DNA of 64,000 nt from Microbacterium amylolyticum (GTDB taxonomy: Bacteria > Actinomycetota > Actinomycetes > Actinomycetales > Microbacteriaceae). Under the pieces are notes generated by a model. The model had not been told where the DNA came from. It ran no database searches and was given only the letters and a program-made list of their open reading frames with translations. Within the stretch, counting starts at the first letter, position 1. Each line of letters starts with the position of its first letter. Of the stretch, positions 43,101-50,100 are shown piece after piece. A program made the translations under genes and the position numbers. Location of the stretch: positions 1,674,001 to 1,738,000 of the forward strand of contig NZ_CP049253.1 in NCBI RefSeq assembly GCF_011046975.1. Reading direction: 5' to 3'.

Positions 43101-43939
43101 TCACTCGTGGTGAGCTGCGACGCGATGAGACCGTACAGGGGCAACACATGATCGATGGCGAACGCGCTACGGCGCTGTTCGAAGCCGCGCAGGAGCATGC
43201 CGGTCTCGGCCGCGACGACGTCGTCGTGCTTGTGATGGCGCGAGCAGCCGCGCAGTGGGGGAGCAGATCGCAGTTGCTCGTGGCTCGCGAGGGGCATGGG
43301 CGAGACGCTCTCGGCGATGCCGCCGAGGTGTCCCGAACCGTCGGCTGGTTCACGACGGTCTATCCTCAGCTGGTCGCGGTGACCACGGATGCTGTTGCTG
43401 ACGCGAAGCAGCTGCGTCGAGATATCGACGAGCTTCCGGCACACGGCACGGGCTTTCGGCCTCTGATTCAGCACGACGATCTCGATGACGACGATCGCTC
43501 GCTGCTGGAAGCCATGCGCCCACAGCTGCGCGTGAATTTCTTGGGGACTCAGGAGCACTCGGGCGGGGCATCGTCGTCTGTGCTCGAGGTTGAGCACCTT
43601 CCCGCTGAGATGACGGTGGATGCGCACTACGCCTCAGACATCTGGATCGATGTGGTCGCGGAGCTGCGGACGGACGCGCTGGTGGTTGAGGTGCGCCTGC
43701 CGGCGAATGATCCGATTGCGCCGGCCTTCTCGATGGCACTCGATTCGGCATTCACCGAGGTCTTCGATGCCTTCGCCTCCACACAGGCGCGGTCAGTTAT
43801 CGCGCCCGCTGATCTCGGCGCCGACACTCTGGCAGATATTCTCGCCGGTCTCGATCTCGGTTCAGCGGTTGACGCATCCGTTTCGAACACTCCAACGCAC
43901 AGCGCTTCCGGCGCTGACAACGCACTGAGGAACTCATGA
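37163..43939 (+). CDS. Hybrid PKS-NRPS 4: KS-ACP-C-A-PCP-E, AT-less
   Basis: A 2,258-residue bimodule. KS: Cys212 in DTGCSSS, EAHGTGT, KSNIGHSVGAAG. After a short linker without AT comes a carrier domain (GGDSI, Ser674). Condensation domain: HH872-873 in MHHLVTDG. Adenylation domain: about 1195-1690, MYTSGTTGRPKG, AYGPTET, NGKVD. PCP: GGDSI, Ser1734. Epimerisation domain: about 1790-2200, AAHHLSVDVVSW, EGHGRD and TVGWFTTVYP, the diagnostic E motifs. The A-domain pocket read by eye is DGYFIGAVF, closest in style to branched aliphatic residues, but I do not trust a single assignment. No KR is present, so the ketide made here keeps its beta-keto group, and the amino acid added is turned to the D form. 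Confidence 0.9.
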   Translation: MSETVTDARKDLLRYVLLEAKERRLDADRARQFVASLASSRPESTPMAVVGIACRFPGGESKEEFWDALSEGRESIGEFPSDRLADLLRVDPDAAANVRRGGYLAAIDEFDAEYFGIPPRTAQQIDPYHRVLMHALIEAMDDAGHPRDQLQGTRTGVFVGNDHTHRLITSYLPFLEETDFGGITGSWTGILASRLSYHLNLRGPAQVIDTGCSSSLVALDAAIKAISQGDCDTAFVAGANLFLSPSSIGNETESDGSRVRPFDAAADGTVWSEGVAAVYIKPLDAAQRDRDHIYGVILGSAVNNDGKSNGLTAPNATAQRDLLVQAWSRAKVVPESIEYIEAHGTGTTIGDPIELKGLAAAFAQSTDRRQFCGIGSVKSNIGHSVGAAGLASLIKTLLMIERGVMTPTVNFTAPNPLSDPSGSPVYVVDRTTEWATPIAERRAGVSSFSLSGTNCHVVLAGHEHKRERVAQRENYFLPLSARDEDLLARAASALESRLTANSELAMEDILFTTVQGREHHETRVVVHARDRDGLRSALRSVAESRIDEAVLRRGDDAVVRFDSTSAHGALSRYLAGGDPTAEEFFATDDGRRIPLPPQPLRRTRVWEERSASAPTAVLAGRSAASGSDPKSILADALRRDGDPLTNAMRAVWSGVLGYAHIDESADFFALGGDSITAVKLTQQASAVLGSAISETAILEQPQLADFVRALHQEGNFSPETLSERAAQESVSGGESESIDLPITPQQRSIFTSAQYFHDSVNYNVSGMLLAPEPQNVSALQAALDALIARHPALRTSFHLIDGTPVQRVHATASVQIDRLTLADPETTDEHEAVAAQAMSEWVRPFELTRAPLIRVGYAEFADGTSGVAIDMHHLVTDGMSMGVLFRDLRHLLDSAALPALPDAEQIARDSVFAHTDAAMIEHRGYWRERFSDGVPVLDLNTDFRRPTTLSVDGTQHVRVVEDDMLAALTAWARARGVTLTAVLLAAYHRVLAIASGQEDIVIGMPVTGRTAPGSDDLVGMFVNTVAVRIDTKESDTIADVVSRTGERVREAVAHQSFPLESLAAAVDAPRLAGRRPMFDVYFAHQNIDMALENDGERQVPFHTGTAKFDITLSARPAAGGLALEWEYATALFRAETIELYADRFVHVLRQFIASDASSSRDSLERMDARERDLIRSYAVSPAVELDKRQPEGVFSRFLDMAERDPERDAIVYRGRRTSYGELRERIEILRCGLHARGVMPGDRVAILVGRGPEMMAAMLAVCAAGGVYVPLNTTFPDERLRGILTDSEARLVLCDQDRRDAAERAAPAATAVIDVAECRAAADAPRPAVRETSPADPLYVMYTSGTTGRPKGIVIRQEGILRVVVDAWYAPVHEDDTFLMISDYSFDGSVYDLYGALLNGARVVIAEVETAADVPRLVELIDRECVTTFFITTALFNVLVEHDSQALGAVRRIIFGGETASYPHVQRACLTFTNTTFIHAYGPTETSVFATVTEVDAASSDPLPIGRPLDSTTIRVLDATGAPCPVGVEGELYVGGRGVADGYVNRPELQAEKFVSLPAAPGERLYRTGDLAVLGSDGCFYHRGRIDDQVKVRGFRIEPQEIARSACRAAGVTWAHAAVLARGGATPSLCLWFTGDVDGPTSVELRTHLRRELPDYMVPAFLTKVDEVPLTPNGKVDVAALAAREDVAPTPQPVEVSDVIADSLIDDIRSVWSDCLGVVVHDIDAVFYEAGGDSIKAIQVVAGLRDKGIEIEVADLLGDETIRTLADRFSDRSRSGGASVERVREVVQSTPLGVVTPSPAQQAYLDEEHNSGKLFTQSIRVRVDSSVPATAVRSALEQAVERHEALRTTLTARRTLRLRSTDQLVAPIVIDARADDIDDPIAAVQAAVDEQHGPLIAAGVEDDYIVFAAHHLSVDVVSWTVLLPEIVGTLSGESIDPVATRPIAQWSAEMAEKSARGQRRSELPYWRALAARATHEVELFTRGELRRDETVQGQHMIDGERATALFEAAQEHAGLGRDDVVVLVMARAAAQWGSRSQLLVAREGHGRDALGDAAEVSRTVGWFTTVYPQLVAVTTDAVADAKQLRRDIDELPAHGTGFRPLIQHDDLDDDDRSLLEAMRPQLRVNFLGTQEHSGGASSSVLEVEHLPAEMTVDAHYASDIWIDVVAELRTDALVVEVRLPANDPIAPAFSMALDSAFTEVFDAFASTQARSVIAPADLGADTLADILAGLDLGSAVDASVSNTPTHSASGADNALRNS

Positions 43940-46900
43940 CAGACACCGCCGCGCCCGCCGTCGAGTCGATCAATCGGTTGACCGCGATGCAGAAGGGCAT
44001 GTACTTCAGCACTGTTCGTGACCCTGACAGCGACGCCTACATCGAGCAGTTCGATTTCACTCTCGTCGGCACGCTGCCGCTCGACGCATTGCACCAGGCT
44101 TTGGCTGCGACCTGCGCGCACTTCGCGGTGCTGCGCACAGCAATTTCGTATCGAAACACGGACGACCCCTTCCAAGTGGTGATGCGCGAGCGCACCATGC
44201 CGGTCGAGGTGGTTGATCTGCGCAGAGACGGCGATGCGCTGTCTCGACTCGACGATGTGAAGGCTGCCGATCGCTTTCGCGGATTCGACCTCGCGGCTGA
44301 CCCGCTGATGCGCGCCACTGTACTTCTCGTCGACGACGACACCACGCATCTGCTGCTGACCTTTCATCACATCGTGCTCGATGGCTGGTCGCTCGGGCCG
44401 CTCTTCGCGACACTGTTCGAGTATCTCGGCGAGGCACAGGAACGCGGTGAGATCATACAGCGTCGGGAAGAGCATCCTTTCGGCCGCTATATCGACTGGT
44501 GCCAGTCGGTTCCCAGCGCCGACGCTGAGCATTTCTGGGCGGAGCGGCTGAGCGGTTATGAACGCAAAACGCTCATCCCCGTAGACGCGGCGGTGTCGGT
44601 TGATGCCACCGTCACGCGAATGCACACCGTGCAGCTCGGCAGCGAGGTCGTCAGTGCCATGGCACGCGCCTCACGTGAGTGGCGCGTCAGCGCAAGTACG
44701 ATCTTTCATGCCGCCTGGGGCGTATTGCTTCAAAAGGTGGCGTACAGCGACGATGTGGTCTTCGGAAGCGTGGTTTCCGGTCGTGCCGTACCTGTTGAGG
44801 GCATCGAACACATGGTGGGGCTCTTCGTCAATACATCGCCCGTCCGCGTGACCAGCACAGCAGATGCGAACTTTGAGCAAATGTGCCGTGCCGTGCACGA
44901 GGACTCCCGGCTCGCAACGGCTCACGCGCATCATCCGCTGTACGAGGTGGCTGCGCTGGTGCCCGGGGCAGGCGAGCTGATCGATCACGTGCTCGCATTT
45001 GAGAACTATCCGCCGGTCGAATCCTTCATGAGTGACGACGACGACGAACGGCTGCGGGTCACCGGGTTGGATGTCTTCGAACGCACACCTTACGCCCTGC
45101 ACGTGGTCGTCAACCCGGGCGATACGCCGACCGTCACGTTCACGTATGACGAGGCACGCTTGCCCCAGGAACGGGTGCAGATGCTGGCCGACGGCCTGGT
45201 GCGCATCCTGACCATCGCTCTGGACCAGCCCGCGCTCGCGCTCGATGAGATCGCCCTTGTCGAAGCATCAAACGTCGACATTCACGAAGGCATCATCGAC
45301 AGTACGATTCTGGAAGACTTCGCACGCTGGGTGCAGTCGACTCCGGAGGCTATCGCGCTGGATGCCGGACCGGATTCTCTGAGCTACCGCGAGCTCGACG
45401 ATCGGGCCCGCCGGATAGCCACCGAGGTCGAGTCAGCGGCGGCGGGCAGCGATGCCCCCGTTGGCGTGCTCGTGGGCCGATCCCCGAACCTCGTGGCCGC
45501 GCTACTGGGTGTGCTCATGTCGGGTCGGGCATACTTGCCGCTCGATGGCAAGGATCCGGATTCGAGGATCGCGACAATCTTGCGCGATGCCGAGGCCGTC
45601 GTCGTCTGCGTCGACCACGATCGTGCGTCGCGAATCCCCACTGATCTGCGCTTACTCAGTGTCGACGTGCAAAAGCTCGGAACCTCGGCCGTGATCACGC
45701 GAATCCCCACGCCCGACGCTCCCGCATATGTGATGTACACCTCGGGGTCGACCGGCACACCGAAGGGGTGCATCATCACGCACCGCAACGTGGTGCGCCT
45801 GGTCACTGATCAGAGTTATTTCGACTTCACCCCGGCACAGCGCATCCTGCATACCAGCTCACCGGCTTTCGACGCCTTCACGTTCGAAATGTGGGGAGCG
45901 CTGCTATCCGGCGCCACTCTCGTCTTCGCCGACGAGATGGACGTCCTCGACGGGAATCGTCTGCGGTCGGTAATCGCCGAGCGAGCCATCACGGCGATGT
46001 GGCTCACCGTCGGGCTGTTCAATCAGCTCGCGGATCTCGACCCGGCCCTGTTTGTGGATCTCGACCACCTCCTCATCGGAGGAAGCGCGCTCGCACCGCG
46101 CCAGGTGGAGCGGGTCCAGGCGGCTTGTCCCGGACTGCGCATCACGAACGGCTATGGTCCCACAGAGAACACCACGTTCTCGACGACGCACGAGATCACC
46201 CCCGACGATCTGCGCGGTGGGCCGATTCCGATTGGCCGCCCCCTTGCACACTCGAGTGCTTTCGTCGTCGATCGTGGTTTGAATCTGTTGCCCCCGGGAG
46301 CGCTCGGCGAACTGTGCGTCGGAGGCGCGGGCGTCGCCGCCGGATACTTGCAGCGCCCAGAGCTCACAGCTGAACGCTTTATCTCACTCGCAGCTGTCGG
46401 CAGTGCGCGGGTGTATCGGACGGGCGACCTCGTGCGCTCGCGTGCTGATGGGACGCTCGTGTACCTCGGCCGCGCAGACGACCAGGTAAAGATCAACGGC
46501 TACCGTGTCGAGATTGGCGAGGTTGAACGCGCTCTCACAGCAGTGGCGGGTGTCAGCACAGCGGCCGTGCTCGCGATCGAGACGGCGGGAGCGTTGCGCC
46601 TGGCAGGATTCTTCACGACGCACGGTGACCTTGCGCCGGCAGAGGTGAGGCGTCTGCTCGGAGCCGCACTGCCTGCGTATCTTGTTCCCTCATCGATCGA
46701 TCGTGTTGACACGATCCCGCTCACTCGCAACGGCAAGGTCGATCGCGCGCAGCTGCTGGCGGCCGTCACCACCGAGCCGAGCACGACGCCGGTGCCGGTG
46801 ACTGCGGCTCCCGGAAGCAGCGGCGCGGTACTCGCGCAGATCTTCGCCGATGTGCTTGAAGTGGCATCCGTCGACGTGCAGGCAAACTTCTTTGATCTCG

Positions 46901-47139
46901 GGCTCAACTCGCTCACTCTGCTCACGGTGAACAACCGCATCCGCGCCGAGCTCGGCGTCGAGTTGGCCGTGACCGAGCTGTTCGAACACACCACGGTGCG
47001 AGCGCTGGACGAGCGCATCGTGCGCCTGACAACGCCAAATGCAACCGAATCGGCCGACGACGTTGACGATGACGCATCCCTGGTTGCGGCGCCGTCCATG
47101 CTGAACCGACTTGCCCTTGATCTTGAGGAAGAGGACTGA
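43936..47139 (+). CDS. NRPS 5: C-A(Val)-PCP
   Basis: A 1,067-residue module. Condensation domain: residues 10-430, FHHIVLDG with HH144-145. It should accept the D-configured donor made by the preceding E domain. Adenylation domain: about 455-940, MYTSGSTGTPKG, NGYGPTENTTF, RNGKVDR. The pocket residues aligned to GrsA read DAFWLGGTF, almost identical to the classical valine code DAFWIGGTFK. PCP: DLGLNSL, Ser992. The start overlaps the preceding stop, and the stop is one base before the next start. Confidence 0.92.
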   Translation: MTDTAAPAVESINRLTAMQKGMYFSTVRDPDSDAYIEQFDFTLVGTLPLDALHQALAATCAHFAVLRTAISYRNTDDPFQVVMRERTMPVEVVDLRRDGDALSRLDDVKAADRFRGFDLAADPLMRATVLLVDDDTTHLLLTFHHIVLDGWSLGPLFATLFEYLGEAQERGEIIQRREEHPFGRYIDWCQSVPSADAEHFWAERLSGYERKTLIPVDAAVSVDATVTRMHTVQLGSEVVSAMARASREWRVSASTIFHAAWGVLLQKVAYSDDVVFGSVVSGRAVPVEGIEHMVGLFVNTSPVRVTSTADANFEQMCRAVHEDSRLATAHAHHPLYEVAALVPGAGELIDHVLAFENYPPVESFMSDDDDERLRVTGLDVFERTPYALHVVVNPGDTPTVTFTYDEARLPQERVQMLADGLVRILTIALDQPALALDEIALVEASNVDIHEGIIDSTILEDFARWVQSTPEAIALDAGPDSLSYRELDDRARRIATEVESAAAGSDAPVGVLVGRSPNLVAALLGVLMSGRAYLPLDGKDPDSRIATILRDAEAVVVCVDHDRASRIPTDLRLLSVDVQKLGTSAVITRIPTPDAPAYVMYTSGSTGTPKGCIITHRNVVRLVTDQSYFDFTPAQRILHTSSPAFDAFTFEMWGALLSGATLVFADEMDVLDGNRLRSVIAERAITAMWLTVGLFNQLADLDPALFVDLDHLLIGGSALAPRQVERVQAACPGLRITNGYGPTENTTFSTTHEITPDDLRGGPIPIGRPLAHSSAFVVDRGLNLLPPGALGELCVGGAGVAAGYLQRPELTAERFISLAAVGSARVYRTGDLVRSRADGTLVYLGRADDQVKINGYRVEIGEVERALTAVAGVSTAAVLAIETAGALRLAGFFTTHGDLAPAEVRRLLGAALPAYLVPSSIDRVDTIPLTRNGKVDRAQLLAAVTTEPSTTPVPVTAAPGSSGAVLAQIFADVLEVASVDVQANFFDLGLNSLTLLTVNNRIRAELGVELAVTELFEHTTVRALDERIVRLTTPNATESADDVDDDASLVAAPSMLNRLALDLEEED

Positions 47140-47140
47140 G

Positions 47141-50100
47141 ATGACCGATCTGGCACGCGCACAGGAGACTTCGCCGACGACCGGACTGGAGGTGGCCGTC
47201 ATCGGCATGGCGGGTCGTTTTCCCGGTGCGCGGACGGTGGACGAGTTCTGGGGCAACCTGATCGACGGCGTCGACGCGATCACGCACTTCACCGACGAAG
47301 AACTACGTGATCGCGGTGTACCGTCGGAGATTCGCTCGCAAGCCGACTATGTCGGCGCCCGCGGTGTGTTTCCTGAACTCGACGCATTCGATGCTGGCTT
47401 CTTCAATTACACTCCGGCGGATGCACGTGTGCTCGATCCGCAGGTGCGCGCGCTGCACGAGGAGGTCTATCACGCCCTGGAGGATGCCGGATACAGCGCC
47501 GAGGGCCGTGGCAAGGGTGTTGGACTGTTTCTTGGCGCAACGAACAACCTCGCGTGGGAGGCGCATTCGCTGCAGCAGTACGTGATCCCCTCGGGATCGA
47601 CTTTCGCGGGAACCCAGCTCAACGACAAAGACTTCGCGGCGACGCGTATCGCCTACACGCTGGGTCTCACCGGACCGGCGATGACGCTGCACTCGGCGTG
47701 CTCGACCTCGCTCGTGGCTATCGACATGGCGTGCAGATATCTGTGGACCGGGGCGTGCCAGGTCGCCCTCGCAGGCGGCAGCGGGCTCACGCTGCCGCAT
47801 GAGAACGGCTACATGTATCAGCCAGGCATGATTCACTCGCCCGATGGCCACTGCCGTCCCTTCGACCGCGACGCGGCAGGAACGGTAGAGGGCAATGGCG
47901 CAGGCGTCGTCGTCCTCAAGCGACTTGAAGCTGCCCTGCGCGACGGAGACCGAATCTACGCGGTCGTCAAAGGCTCGGCAGTCAACAATGACGGTCACCG
48001 CAAGGTGGGCTACACGGCACCGAGTATCGAAGGACAGACCGAGGTGATCCGTCGCGCCTATCGGGTCGCGCAGGTTGCTCCCCAAGAGATCCATTACCTA
48101 GAGACTCACGGAACAGGAACCGCTCTCGGAGACCCCATCGAAGTCGAGGCTCTACGTCGAGCCTTCGGTGAGACGACCACGGGGCAGATTGGGCTCGGAT
48201 CGACGAAGGCCAGCATCGGTCACCTCGATACCGCGGCCGGCGTGACATCTTTCATCAAAGCCTGCAAGGTCGTCAGTGAACGGACTGCTCCGCGTAGCCT
48301 GAATTTCACAGAGTGGAACGCGAACATCGTCGCGGAAGGCAGTCCCTTCCACGTCGTGACTGAGACGACCGATCTCGCAGTTCATTCGACGGCTTCGTCG
48401 CCGGTACGCGCAGGCGTCAGCTCGTTCGGCATCGGGGGGACGAACGCGCACGTGATCTTGGAGGAGCCGCCCGTCGTCGTCGCAGACGCAGCACAAGCGC
48501 GTGACGCGCATTCGTTCGTGCTCGGCGCAGCATCCGAGAGCGCGATTCGCCAGACGCAGGAATCGTTCCTTCGTTTTCTCGAATCCGGTGCTGATGTGCG
48601 TCCACAAGACCTCGCATGGACGCTGCAGCAGCGCCAGCGAAACCTTCCGTACCGGTTTGCGACCGCGTTCGATTCACTCGACGATCTGCGTGCGCAACTG
48701 GACGAGGCGGTCGCCGCCGGGGGAGATGCACACGATCTGACGGCCGCGCCGACTCGCCGCATCGTCTTCCTTTTCAGCGGAATGGGTGCTCAGTACGCCG
48801 GAATGGCGCGCGGACTCTATGAAAGTGAACCAGTGTTCCGCGCGAACATGGACGAAGGGTTCGAATACTGCGCGAGCCTAGGCGTCGAGGAGCCGCGCCA
48901 GGCATTCTTTGAGACGGGAGAGGCCGCCGAGGCGCTGCTGACCGACATCGTCAATACCCAGCTGCTGCTGTTTCTGACCGAGTACTCACTCGCGAGCACG
49001 GTCATGGCATGGGGGATCTCGCCCGACGCGATGATCGGGCATAGCGCGGGTGAGCTTGCCGCAGCCTGCCTCGCCGGTGTCTTCAGCTATGAGTCGGGCG
49101 TTCGGCTTGTGCACCTGCGCGCAACGATGATGGCGCGCTCCGCTGCCGGAGCGATGACGTCGGTAAAGGCCTCTGTTGCCGCCATCGAGCCACTGCTCGG
49201 TACAGGAGTCGAGCTCGCAGCTGAGAATTCAGCCGAAGACATCACCGTCACCGGCCTTGAGGCGGATATCGCCGCGTTTGAGCAGCGCTGCGAAGAGGGC
49301 TTGACCTACTCGAGAATCGACTCACCACGTGCGAACCATTCGCGCACTATGGATGCGGTGCTGGACGACTTCGCACGCGGCTTGGAAGGGATCGAGCTGT
49401 CCGCACCGACTCTGCGCTACACCTCGAATGTGACCGGCGACTGGATCACTGCTGACGATGCACAGCGCATCGGCTACTACCTGGCCCATCTGCGAAACAC
49501 CGTCAAGTTCAAGGCGAACGTTGATACCGTGCTGGCGGATGGCCCCGCGGTCTTCCTCGAACTCGGACCTGGGCGGGTACTGAGCTCTTTCGTCCGGCGC
49601 ATCGCCGCAGGTGGGGAGAGCACCGCGGTCAACCTGCTGCGACACCGTAAAGAGACTGTGACGGACGCACATCACCTGGCACGCGCAATCGGGCGTATGT
49701 GGGAGGCTGGTGTCGCGCCAGATTGGGCGCGCTTCCACGCCGACAGGTCGGTGCGGCGCGTCGCGCTTCCGCTCTACGCCTTTGACCGCACGCCGTACCC
49801 CGTCGATGTCGACCGCTTCACCGCATTGCTTGAGGGCGGATCAGCCGCCGTCGGGCCGGCGCAGCGCGCGGCTCTCGACATGACGGTCGGTCAACTCCAA
49901 TGGACGAGAACGGTCGCGCCAGTGGTGGACAGACAGGGGCGCGGTCGAGTGATTATCTGTCTCGGCGATGATGATCGGGCTCGTGCCGCCGTCGATGCCG
50001 TGCCGCACTGGCGGGCATTCCCGGTGCGCTTCGGAGCGTCGTACCAATTCGACCCGGCAGGCGGCGCCCACGTGCGCGTCGATCACAGCGGTGACATCCG

